From CAZHPA01 sp964533945 (GTDB lineage: Bacteria > Bacillota > Clostridia > Lachnospirales > WRBF01): a DNA stretch of 18,993 bases. Positions 1 to 7,719 of this stretch are shown here, piece after piece. The stretch is from assembly GCA_964533945.1 (NCBI GenBank), contig CAZHPA010000036.1, positions 1 through 18,993 on the forward strand, read 5' to 3'. The position numbers were made by a program, and so were the translations under genes. A model generated the notes under the pieces. The model made no database searches. It was given only the letters and a program-made list of their open reading frames with translations, and was not told the DNA's origin. How positions within the stretch are numbered: position 1 is the first letter of the stretch; every line of letters begins with the position of its first letter.

Positions 1-55
1 TCTATCGAGTAAGAAGCTCCCGTCTCTATCTTAAATAGGCGGGTGAGTATGTCAC
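1..55 (+). mobile_element. Right end of an IS200/IS605-type element (TnpB omega-RNA 3' end), copy 1
   Basis: These 55 bases recur in inverted orientation at 18918-18972 with two mismatches. They contain a hairpin, CCCGTCT (20-26) pairing with AGGCGGG (37-43) with one G-T wobble, inside the frame GAAGCTCCCG...GGGTGAGTATGTCAC. That layout (GAAGC, C-rich arm, loop, G-rich arm, then a few bases ending in TCAC) is typical of IS200/IS605 right ends, where the 3' part of the tnpB-associated omega RNA is encoded. The body of the element, including any tnpB, would lie before base 1. Similarity between the copies stops exactly after base 55, which marks the element boundary. The family is assigned by recognition of the pattern; no transposase is visible here. 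Confidence 0.65.
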
Positions 56-60
56 CTATC

Positions 61-120
61 CAAACATCTAATCACCTAATCTTCTAAAAATCTAAACATC
101 TAAGCATCTAAGCATCTAAA
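61..120. repeat. Degenerate ATCTAA octamer repeats
   Basis: The unit (A/G)CATCTAA occurs at about 64-71, 95-102, 103-110 and 111-118, the last three in tandem, with diverged versions (TCACCTAA, AAATCTAA) between. The tract lies directly after the insertion-sequence end and before the ATPase ribosome binding site. No clear promoter is visible here. It may be simple slippage DNA in a spacer; no function is assigned. Confidence 0.5.
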
Positions 121-138
121 AAAGTCAGGAGGGAAAAA

Positions 139-1734
139 ATGAGCCAAAATCTATTAGGCATTAAAAACGTTTCAAAAGAATATTACGGAAACAAAGTTCT
201 TAAAAACATTAGCCTCGAAGTTAAAAAAGGCGAAATTCATGCATTAATAGGCGAAAACGGTGCAGGAAAGTCAACTTTAATGAACATTCTTTTCGGAATG
301 CCTGTAATTCATTCAACAGGAGGCTTTGAAGGAAAAGTTGAAATCGAAGACAAAGAAGTTAATATTAAATCTCCCCATGAAGCACTAAAAAATGGTATAG
401 GAATGGTACATCAGGAATTTATGTTAATTCCCGGCTTTACAATAGCCGAAAATATTAAAATTAACCGTGAAATAACAACCCCAAACTTTGTTAGCAAAGT
501 GTTGAGTAAAAGTCTTGAAGCTGTTAATTTTAAACAAATGGAAAGAGATGCAAGAGCCGCCCTAGACACTCTTGATATGAACATTGAAGAATATTTACAT
601 GTTTCAGGGCTTTCTGTTGGGCATATGCAGTTTATTGAAATTGCAAGAGAAATTGACAAAACAGGTATAAAGCTTCTTGTTTTTGATGAACCTACTGCCG
701 TTTTGGCAGAAGCAGAAGCGCAAAATCTCTTAAAAGCTATTAGAAAGCTTGCAAAAAGCGGCATCGGCTGCATGTTTATTAGCCATAGGCTTGATGAAAT
801 TGTTGATGTTGCTGATAAAGTAACAATTTTAAGAGATGGCGAACACATAGCAACAAAAGACATTAAAGACACAAGTGCCGCCGAAATTGCACAGCTTATG
901 GTTGGGCGTAAAATTTCAATAGTTAGAAAGCAATCTGCAGAAGAAAATTCAGAACAAAAAAAGGCTAAGGAAACAATTTTAAGCGTTAAAAATTTGCATG
1001 TTGCAATGCCTGGCGAAAAAGTTAAAGGTATAGACCTTGAAATTAAAAAAGGTGAAATAATTGGAATAGGGGGTCTTGCAGGACAAGGCAAGCTTGGAAT
1101 TGCAAACGGAATTATGGGAAATTATCCATCGAAAGGTGAAATTGTTGTAAACGGCAAAAATATTACGTTAAACGACCCCCGTTCATCAATTAATGCCGGA
1201 ATAGGCTTTGTTAGCGAAGACCGAAAAGGCGTTGGGCTTTTGCTTAACGAATCAATTGAATTTAACATTGCGTTTACGGCAATGCAAATTAATGAAGACT
1301 TTTTGTTAAAGCTAGGACCTTTTACAACTTTAGATAACAAAAAAATGCGACAACATGCAAATGAAATGATTAAAGAGCTTGACATTCGTTGCACATCTCC
1401 AGCACAAAGAACAGGAAGGTTAAGCGGCGGAAATCAGCAAAAAGTTTGTATTGCAAGAGCGTTAGCGTTAAATCCAAAATTACTTTTTGTTTCCGAACCA
1501 ACACGTGGTATAGACATTGGAGCTAAAAAAATTGTTTTAGACTTACTGCTAAAATTAAATGAGCAAATGGGTATGACAATTGTAATGACATCTTCAGAAT
1601 TGGCAGAACTTAGAAGCATTTGTGATAAAATTGTAATTGTATGCGACGGCAAAATTACAGGAATTTTAAAACCAACCGATTCGGATGCAGATTTTGGGCT
1701 TATGATGTCGGGAAGTAAAAGGGCCGCCCGTTAA
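139..1734 (+). CDS. ABC transporter ATP-binding protein, nucleoside/simple-sugar type (double NBD)
   Basis: This is the energising subunit of a BMP-type (nucleoside or simple-sugar) importer, at the inner face of the membrane. It has two fused nucleotide-binding domains in 531 residues, the usual size for the MglA/NupO/YufO group. Domain 1 has Walker A GENGAGKST (38-46), a Q-loop in MVHQEF, signature LSVGHMQ, Walker B LLVFDEPTAVL and H-loop FISHR. Domain 2 has a degenerate Walker A (GGLAGQGKLG), the SEDRKGVGL motif, signature LSGGNQQK, Walker B LLFVSEPTRGID and no H-loop histidine; such asymmetry is normal in this group. The start is fixed by AGGAGG at 127-132. Two permeases follow. The binding lipoprotein that usually precedes this gene is absent; an insertion-sequence end sits there instead. 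Confidence 0.93.
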   Translation: MSQNLLGIKNVSKEYYGNKVLKNISLEVKKGEIHALIGENGAGKSTLMNILFGMPVIHSTGGFEGKVEIEDKEVNIKSPHEALKNGIGMVHQEFMLIPGFTIAENIKINREITTPNFVSKVLSKSLEAVNFKQMERDARAALDTLDMNIEEYLHVSGLSVGHMQFIEIAREIDKTGIKLLVFDEPTAVLAEAEAQNLLKAIRKLAKSGIGCMFISHRLDEIVDVADKVTILRDGEHIATKDIKDTSAAEIAQLMVGRKISIVRKQSAEENSEQKKAKETILSVKNLHVAMPGEKVKGIDLEIKKGEIIGIGGLAGQGKLGIANGIMGNYPSKGEIVVNGKNITLNDPRSSINAGIGFVSEDRKGVGLLLNESIEFNIAFTAMQINEDFLLKLGPFTTLDNKKMRQHANEMIKELDIRCTSPAQRTGRLSGGNQQKVCIARALALNPKLLFVSEPTRGIDIGAKKIVLDLLLKLNEQMGMTIVMTSSELAELRSICDKIVIVCDGKITGILKPTDSDADFGLMMSGSKRAAR

Positions 1735-1761
1735 AATTTAAAGTGAAGGAAGTGTTTACAT

Positions 1762-2814
1762 ATGACTAAATTAAAAGAACTAAACATTGGAATTCCAACT
1801 TTAGCCGTTGCTGCGTTTTGGATTTTTGTTTTAATATTAGGTGGAACGCTTGGAATTTCAACTTCAACATTATTAAGCGATACAATAAAACGTGTTGGAA
1901 TGAACGGAATTTTAGTTCTTGCTATGGTTCCTTCTATCCAATCCGGAACAGGCCCTAATTTTGCATTACCAATAGGCATAGTATGCGGTTTGTTTTCTAC
2001 TGTTTGCGCTATAGAATTTGGGTTTACAGGCTATGGCTGGCTTGCCGCTTCTATCGGCATGAGCATTCCTTTGTCGGTTGTTGTTGGGTATTTATATGGA
2101 AAGCTTTTAAATGCAATTAAAGGCATGGAAATGACAATTGCAACATATGCCGGCTTTTCGGTAACTGCATTAATGTGTCTTGCTTGGCTTATGATTCCTT
2201 TTAAAAACCCAGCTATGGGCTGGTTTATGGGCACAGGTTTAAGAGAAACTATTCAGCTAGACGCAATAGGTGGCGCTCAAATTTTAAATAATATGAACTT
2301 TTTTATAATTCGCCCGTTCCAGATTTTTGGCCTATCTATACCAACTGGGCTTTTGCTTTGCTTTATAATTGCTTGCGTTGGCGTTTGGCTATTTTTTAAA
2401 TCTAAAACAGGGCTTGCAATATCGGCAGCCGGAAGTAACCCTAATTTTGCTAGTTCCTCAGGGTTAAGCGTTGACAAATGCAGAATCATTGCAAATATAT
2501 TGTCAACTATCTTAGGTGCAATTGGTATAATTGTATATTCTCAAAGCTACGGATATGCTCAACTATACAATGCCCCTTTGTTAATGGCATTTTGGGCTAT
2601 TGCCGCAATTTTAATTGGGGGTGCAACGGCATCTCATGCTAAAGTTTCTCATGTTGTAATAGGCTTAATTTTGTTTCAAGGTCTTTTAACAACTGCAATG
2701 CCTGTTGCAAATGAAATTTTTGCCGGAACAGACCTTTCAGAAATTGTACGCCCTATAATTCAATATGGAATTATTTTATATGCACTAACTCAAGTTAAAG
2801 AGGGGGGCAAATAA
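1762..2814 (+). CDS. ABC transporter permease, BPD_transp_2 family (first permease)
   Basis: This is an integral membrane subunit of the same importer, 350 residues with about eight to ten hydrophobic segments. The family is recognised from segments such as SVVVGYLYGKLLNAIKGMEM and the loop SAAGSNPNFASSSGLSVDK, which corresponds to the coupling region (AxGxNPxAAxxxGI) contacting the ATPase in RbsC/NupP-like permeases. A GAAGGA ribosome binding site precedes the ATG. It follows the ATPase by 27 bases and shares one base with the next gene (TAATG), so the three genes are an operon. The transported substrate cannot be read from the sequence. Confidence 0.9.
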   Translation: MTKLKELNIGIPTLAVAAFWIFVLILGGTLGISTSTLLSDTIKRVGMNGILVLAMVPSIQSGTGPNFALPIGIVCGLFSTVCAIEFGFTGYGWLAASIGMSIPLSVVVGYLYGKLLNAIKGMEMTIATYAGFSVTALMCLAWLMIPFKNPAMGWFMGTGLRETIQLDAIGGAQILNNMNFFIIRPFQIFGLSIPTGLLLCFIIACVGVWLFFKSKTGLAISAAGSNPNFASSSGLSVDKCRIIANILSTILGAIGIIVYSQSYGYAQLYNAPLLMAFWAIAAILIGGATASHAKVSHVVIGLILFQGLLTTAMPVANEIFAGTDLSEIVRPIIQYGIILYALTQVKEGGK

Positions 2815-4079
2815 TGAAAAAAATAAATACAGCATGGCTTTATGACAACATTGTAACAATTATTTTTGCCATATTTACATTAATTGGCTTTTTAGTTGCT
2901 TCTAATGTTTCTCTTGATTTCTTTTTATCAGAACTTTCGGCAAGACTTTTTAGAAATGCTTTTATAGTTCTTTCTTTAATAATTCCCGTTGTTGCAGGAA
3001 TTGGGCTTAACTTTGGAATTGTTGTTGGTGCAATGTCTGCGCAAATTGCAGTTGTTGTTGTTAGATATTTTGGTTTAGGCGGAATGCTTGGGCTAGTTCT
3101 TTGTTTTTTAATAACACTTCCACTTGCTGCATTTTTTGGGTATTTAACCGGAAGTTTATATAATAGAACAAAAGGGCAAGAAATGATTGCAAGTCTTTTG
3201 GTAGGCTATTTTGCAAACGGACTATATCAATTTTTATTCCTTTTTGCAATTGGCGTAATAATTAAAGTTCCGGCAACTCACCCAATGATTAAACCAGATG
3301 GGGTTGGAATTAGAATGACAGTAGATTTAGTGCCTCTTAAAGATGGTGGCTTAAAATATTCGCTTGATAATATTTTAAAGATACCTTTTGTGTGGGCCAT
3401 TTTAATAGTTGCTGCTGCAATAATTTGTTTAGTATTAATTAAACATTTTATAGACAAGCAAAAACCTAATTTTAAATTTAACAAGCCTATGTTTATTTTA
3501 AATATTGGAACTTGCGTTTTAATGATTATACTTAGCATAGCTTTAATGGCAACAAAAAGTAGCATTACAAAAATTGACGTTCCTGTTGTAACTGGTCTTT
3601 TAATAGTTGCGCTTTGCGTGTTTACAGAATTAATTTTAAAAACAAAGCTTGGGCAAGATTTTAAAAGCGTTGGGGAAAGTCAACATATAGCAGAAGTTTC
3701 GGGCATAAACGTAAACAAAACAAGAATTATTGCGGTTGTTATGTCAACTGTTTTAGCAGGTTGGGGGCAAATTATTTACTTACAAAATATGGGAACACTT
3801 AACACATATAACGCCCATATGCAAATTGGTATGTTTTCTGTTGCAGCTCTTTTAGTTGGCGGTGCTTCAACTAAAAAAGCAACTGTTAAGCAGGCAATTT
3901 TTGGAACAATACTTTTTAATTCAATGTTTATTATGTCGCCAGAAATAGGGCAAGCACTATTCGGACAAGCACTTTTAGGGGAATACTTTAGAACGTTTAT
4001 GGTATACGGTGTTATAGGGCTTGCGTTAAGTCTTTATGTTTGGAAAACTAACAAAGCCAACAAAATTACAATTGATTAA
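2814..4079 (+). CDS. ABC transporter permease, BPD_transp_2 family (second permease)
   Basis: This is the second permease of the importer, 421 residues, longer than its partner. The core is recognised by GYLTGSLYNRTKGQEMIASL and by the ATPase-contact loop KSVGESQHIAEVSGINVNKT. The extra length is a middle insertion (about residues 155-260): a polar stretch with MIKPDGVGIRM, then two added hydrophobic segments around a basic loop (DKQKPNFKFNK). The start codon overlaps the stop of the first permease (TAATG), which predicts coupled translation and 1:1 stoichiometry; a G-rich ribosome binding site (AGAGGGGGGC) lies in the end of the upstream gene. Confidence 0.88.
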   Translation: MKKINTAWLYDNIVTIIFAIFTLIGFLVASNVSLDFFLSELSARLFRNAFIVLSLIIPVVAGIGLNFGIVVGAMSAQIAVVVVRYFGLGGMLGLVLCFLITLPLAAFFGYLTGSLYNRTKGQEMIASLLVGYFANGLYQFLFLFAIGVIIKVPATHPMIKPDGVGIRMTVDLVPLKDGGLKYSLDNILKIPFVWAILIVAAAIICLVLIKHFIDKQKPNFKFNKPMFILNIGTCVLMIILSIALMATKSSITKIDVPVVTGLLIVALCVFTELILKTKLGQDFKSVGESQHIAEVSGINVNKTRIIAVVMSTVLAGWGQIIYLQNMGTLNTYNAHMQIGMFSVAALLVGGASTKKATVKQAIFGTILFNSMFIMSPEIGQALFGQALLGEYFRTFMVYGVIGLALSLYVWKTNKANKITID

Positions 4080-4096
4080 TCAAGGAGTTATAATAC

Positions 4097-4636
4097 ATGA
4101 AATTACGCGATTATATTTTAGTAGCACTATTTGCAGCAATAATGGCTATTTGCTCTCAAATTACAATTTACGTACCATTTTTGGAAGTTCCATTTTCAAT
4201 GGGTCTTTTAGGCGTTTTTGCATCGGCTGCAATACTTGGCTTTAAGCGTGGTGTGCTTGCGCAATTAATTTATTTGCTACTAGGCGCTATAGGTATGCCT
4301 GTCTTTGCCGGTTTTCAAGGAGGAATTCAAGCATTTTTTGGAAAAACAGGCGGCTATTTAATAGGCTATTTAGTAATTGCTGCAATAGTTGGATTATATG
4401 CAGGTAGAGAAAAAGCTATTTCATTTTTGCCATTAACCGCAGTTATGCTTCTTGCTTTAATTCCTTTTTATGCATTAGGAGCAATTCAGCTTGCCTTTGT
4501 TTTGGATATAAGTACTAAAACAGCTGTTGCAACAGGGGTTTTGCCGTTTATTGTAATTGATATTGCAAAAGTTGTGTGTTCGTCATATTTTTGTGTTCAT
4601 GCAAAGACTGCCCTTAAAAAAGCAAAAGTTATGTAA
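4097..4636 (+). CDS. bioY: Biotin transporter BioY (ECF S-component)
   Basis: BioY is the membrane-embedded biotin-binding S-component of energy-coupling-factor transporters. This protein has 179 residues and about six hydrophobic helices. The diagnostic region YLLLGAIGMPVFAGFQGG matches the BioY substrate-side signature, followed by GGYLIGYL. Ribosome binding site AAGGAG at 4082-4087. It begins 17 bases after the second permease, so it is probably in the same transcript although biotin import is unrelated to that ABC system. No ecfA or ecfT gene is nearby, so it would share a housekeeping ECF module (group II type) or work alone. No BirA-type operator was recognised. Confidence 0.9.
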   Translation: MKLRDYILVALFAAIMAICSQITIYVPFLEVPFSMGLLGVFASAAILGFKRGVLAQLIYLLLGAIGMPVFAGFQGGIQAFFGKTGGYLIGYLVIAAIVGLYAGREKAISFLPLTAVMLLALIPFYALGAIQLAFVLDISTKTAVATGVLPFIVIDIAKVVCSSYFCVHAKTALKKAKVM

Positions 4637-4652
4637 AGTGTAAAAATTTTTG

Positions 4653-4681
4653 TTGCTTTTTCCTATTGATTATGTTACTAT
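4653..4681 (+). promoter_or_regulatory. Possible vegetative promoter for the CotH-dockerin gene
   Basis: TTGCTT (4653-4658), a 17-base spacer and TACTAT (4676-4681) lie in the 104-base gap before the CotH gene. Each box is only a partial match to the sigma-A consensus. No strong terminator follows bioY, so read-through from the transporter operon is the alternative. Confidence 0.3.
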
Positions 4682-4740
4682 TTACTACACGCAGCTATTT
4701 GCAGAATTAGATTTTTAGATTAAAAGGGAGGGGCAAAAAT

Positions 4741-6798
4741 ATGAGAAAAATTATTTCATTCGCATTGGCGTTTATTATGGCATTTTCAATAATGTTTTCA
4801 TTTAATGTAATTGCTATGGCAGAAGAAACGGGAAAAACGCAAGAAGCAGAATATTCAAAAGAAAAAGCAATTACAAACTATTCAAGTAATTTACCTGTCG
4901 TTTACATCGACACTGAAAACGGAGCACCCGTAGTAAGTAAAGACTACTACATAAACGCAACTATTAAAATTCAAGGAAGCGAATTGTACCCAGAAGGTTC
5001 AACAACGCTTTATAACGGCAAAACAGAAATTAAAGGCAGAGGTAACACAACGTGGAGTGCTCCAAAAAAGCCATACAGATTAAAATTAGATAAAAAAACA
5101 GATTTATTCGGTTTTGGAAGCAACAAGCATTGGGTTCTTTTAGCAAACTATACAGAACGTAGCTTAATGCGTAATTCAATAGCATACGATTTATCAGGCC
5201 AACTTGGTATGCCATATATGAAATCTGTTATGGTTGATGTTGTTTTTAATGGCGAATATGTAGGAAACTATCAATTGTGCGAACATATTAGAATTTCACC
5301 GGAAAGAGTTAACATTCAAGATATTGAATCTATTGCCGGCGATGTTGCAAAAGCTATATATGCCGTTGAAAAAGGTGCAGATATGCCAACAACCGCAGAC
5401 CGCGACCTTTTAGAAGTTGCCCTTGCCGAAAAAGACCTTTCTTGGATTACAAAAGGAAACATAACGTTTAAAAACGTTGCAGGCAAGCAATTAACATATA
5501 ACGTTTTTGATTATATTGATATAGAAGACTACATAGATACAACAGGCGGATATTTAATGGAACTTGATGAATATTATGATGAAGTTTCCAAGTTTAGAAC
5601 TAAAAGCGGACAGCCGCTAATGTTTAGCAAGCCTGAATTTTTATATACAAATAGCGATTTAATGAAATATGTTCAAGATTATGTTCAAGCATTTGAAGAT
5701 GCTGTTAATTCTCCAACATATTCAACAACATACAATGGCGAAACAGTTCACTATACAGACCTTTTCGATATGGAAGCGCTTGTTAAATATTGGCTTATTG
5801 AAGAACTGTTTTTCAATGAAGATTTTATGAAAAAAAGTACATACTTATATAAAGGTGCAGGAGAAAAATTTAAAATGGGTCCCGTTTGGGATATGGATTG
5901 GAGTTCTGCGGGAGAAGGCAACACTAAAGCTTATGACCAATGGGCAACAAAATTTTTCAATATAAAAGCACAAAATTACCAATGGTATAAGCAAATAATT
6001 AAAGACCCAGCATTTGTTTTGCAAGCATATAACTTGTATAACGAAATTCGTAGCACTCTTATAGAAGACATTATAAAGCAAGGCGGTATAATTGACACAA
6101 AAGAAAGCTATTTATCTCAATCTGCAGCAGAAAATATTAAACGCTGGTATGGCGGCGGAACATATGCACAAAGCGTTTCGGTATTTAGAAATTGGATGAA
6201 AAACCGTGTTAGTTGGCTTGATTCCCAATTTGCCTCATTAGAAAAATTATCTGCATCTTTGGGCGCTCCTTATATAGTTATGAATACCGAATTAGAAGGC
6301 TCGCCTTCAATCGAAAAAGATATAATATATGATGGCAGGGAAGTTAACTACAAAGTAAATAACGGCTCAAATGTAACAATTAAAATCGAAGTACCTACAA
6401 GCAAAGCGCAAATTTATTTAAACGACACATTGCTTGATACGATAAATATTGCAGATAAAAAAGCAACATACACCATTTCAAACAGCCTTTTAAGCAACGA
6501 CAATATTAAAATTGATACTATAGAAATTAGAGCATTAGACGACGGAAACAATGTTGTTGCAGGAGGATACATAACAATATATAATTATTTGGAAAACATT
6601 AGCTATACTAAAGGCGACGTTAACAACGATGGAGTTATTAATATAAAAGACGTTATTCTTATTTTAAGAGCAGCTTACGATTTAGAACAACTTGACAACA
6701 ATGCAAAAACTGCCGCAGATTATAACAACGACGGCATTGCAGACGAACAAGATGCTAAAGAAATACTCCGCTTCGTTATTAACGGCAATACAATTTAA
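4741..6798 (+). CDS. Secreted CotH-kinase family protein with C-terminal dockerin
   Basis: This 685-residue protein begins with a signal peptide (residues 1-27, basic start, hydrophobic core, AMA/EE cleavage site). The CotH kinase domain (about 45-510) is recognised from KGRGNTTWSAPKKPYRLKL, HWVLLANYTERSLMRN, the FNGEYVGNYQLCEHI block and FKMGPVWDMDWS; in spore-coat CotH this fold phosphorylates coat proteins. A beta-rich linker (about 520-620) follows. The C-terminus (625-681) is a dockerin with two calcium-binding F-hand repeats, DVNNDGVINIKD (626-637) and DYNNDGIADEQD (660-671). Dockerins bind cohesins, so the protein is probably displayed in an extracellular scaffold complex rather than the spore coat. 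No cohesin gene is in the window. The PIG-L gene starts 17 bases downstream and is probably co-transcribed. Confidence 0.92.
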   Translation: MRKIISFALAFIMAFSIMFSFNVIAMAEETGKTQEAEYSKEKAITNYSSNLPVVYIDTENGAPVVSKDYYINATIKIQGSELYPEGSTTLYNGKTEIKGRGNTTWSAPKKPYRLKLDKKTDLFGFGSNKHWVLLANYTERSLMRNSIAYDLSGQLGMPYMKSVMVDVVFNGEYVGNYQLCEHIRISPERVNIQDIESIAGDVAKAIYAVEKGADMPTTADRDLLEVALAEKDLSWITKGNITFKNVAGKQLTYNVFDYIDIEDYIDTTGGYLMELDEYYDEVSKFRTKSGQPLMFSKPEFLYTNSDLMKYVQDYVQAFEDAVNSPTYSTTYNGETVHYTDLFDMEALVKYWLIEELFFNEDFMKKSTYLYKGAGEKFKMGPVWDMDWSSAGEGNTKAYDQWATKFFNIKAQNYQWYKQIIKDPAFVLQAYNLYNEIRSTLIEDIIKQGGIIDTKESYLSQSAAENIKRWYGGGTYAQSVSVFRNWMKNRVSWLDSQFASLEKLSASLGAPYIVMNTELEGSPSIEKDIIYDGREVNYKVNNGSNVTIKIEVPTSKAQIYLNDTLLDTINIADKKATYTISNSLLSNDNIKIDTIEIRALDDGNNVVAGGYITIYNYLENISYTKGDVNNDGVINIKDVILILRAAYDLEQLDNNAKTAADYNNDGIADEQDAKEILRFVINGNTI

Positions 6799-6815
6799 GA
6801 AGGGAAGACTTAAAT

Positions 6816-7631
6816 ATGGAAAAACTTTTTATGCCTGTGCAAGACGATATTGCAAAAACAACTCATCTTTGCATAGCAGCGCATCAAGATGACATAGAAA
6901 TTATGGCATATAACCCAATAATAGAATGCTATGGCAAAGACGACAAGCACTTTACAGGTGTTGTTGTTACAGATGGGGCAGGCTCTCCACGCTCAGGTGT
7001 TTATGAAAAATATACAGATGAGCAAATGAAAGAAATTCGTGTTGAAGAACAAAACGCAGCAGCAATTATAGGCAAATATTTAGGGCAATATCAATTAGGT
7101 TACAGCAGCAAAAAAGTTAAAGGGCAAGAAGCTTGCGTTATAGAAGAAATAAAAGAACTTATAATAGCGTTAAAACCAAGCATAATATATACTCACAACT
7201 TAGCTGATAAACACGACACTCACGTTGCAGTTGCTGCTTGCACAATTAAAGCTATACGCAGCTTGCCTGAAGATTGCCGCCCCGAAAAAGTTATTGCATT
7301 AGAAGTTTGGCGTGGGCTTGATTGGGTTTGCGATACAGATAAATTAGCGTTAGATACAAGCAAACACCCAAATGTTGCAGCAGCTCTTTTAGGCGTTTTC
7401 GATTCGCAAATTGCAGGCGGAAAGCGTTACGATTTAGCAGCTGTTGGAAGAAGACTTGCAAACGCAACATTTTATGCAAGCCATAGCGTTGACAGCACAG
7501 ACAGCTTAACATATGGATTAGACATTACAGAACTTGCATTTAACCAAAACATTAGCTTAACAGACTATATAGGAACATACATTGACAACTTTAAAAACGA
7601 AGTGTTTGAAAGAATAGCTAAATTTATGTAA
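6816..7631 (+). CDS. PIG-L/LmbE family deacetylase
   Basis: PIG-L/LmbE enzymes are zinc-dependent amidases that remove an acetyl (or similar) group from an N-acylated sugar or sugar conjugate. The metal-binding motif is AHQDD (H23, D25, D26), with the second motif HNLADKHDTH (127-136) supplying the further histidines. At 271 residues with no signal peptide, it is predicted to be cytoplasmic. Its GAAGGGA ribosome binding site lies 17 bases after the CotH gene. With the upstream importer and the downstream ROK protein it suggests handling of an N-acetylated sugar; that is inference. Bacillithiol-type substrates are another possibility. Confidence 0.87.
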   Translation: MEKLFMPVQDDIAKTTHLCIAAHQDDIEIMAYNPIIECYGKDDKHFTGVVVTDGAGSPRSGVYEKYTDEQMKEIRVEEQNAAAIIGKYLGQYQLGYSSKKVKGQEACVIEEIKELIIALKPSIIYTHNLADKHDTHVAVAACTIKAIRSLPEDCRPEKVIALEVWRGLDWVCDTDKLALDTSKHPNVAAALLGVFDSQIAGGKRYDLAAVGRRLANATFYASHSVDSTDSLTYGLDITELAFNQNISLTDYIGTYIDNFKNEVFERIAKFM

Positions 7632-7650
7632 TTATGTAATTCAAATTATG

Positions 7651-7682
7651 GCGGACGCTTTTGTTTTAGGCGTTCGCTTTTT
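7651..7682 (+). terminator. Rho-independent terminator after the PIG-L gene
   Basis: Arms GCGGACGC (7651-7658) and GCGTTCGC (7670-7677) form an 8-bp stem with one G-T pair, followed by TTTTT. It ends the CotH/PIG-L transcript and sits only 38 bases before the ROK start, so the ROK gene may depend on read-through. Confidence 0.8.
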
Positions 7683-7719
7683 AAATATTTAAAAACTTTG
7701 AGAGGTGGATTTAATTAAT

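Noticed and set aside
61..120. Short regular repeats as a possible CRISPR array
   Set aside because: Units are 8 bases, partly tandem, with no unique spacers of regular length and no cas genes.
411..1091. Long minus-strand frame opposite the ABC ATPase gene
   Set aside because: It is the antisense of a gene with complete Walker, signature and H-loop motifs, and has no recognisable domain of its own. Other antisense frames across the transporter, Sua5 and DUF362 genes were dropped for the same reason.
4621..4740. Riboswitch or BirA operator between bioY and the CotH gene
   Set aside because: The gap is only 104 bases with no strong stem structure, and lies downstream rather than upstream of bioY.
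7705..7719. Upstream GTG as start of the ROK gene
   Set aside because: The GTG is embedded in the ribosome binding site AGAGGTGG that serves the ATG at 7720.
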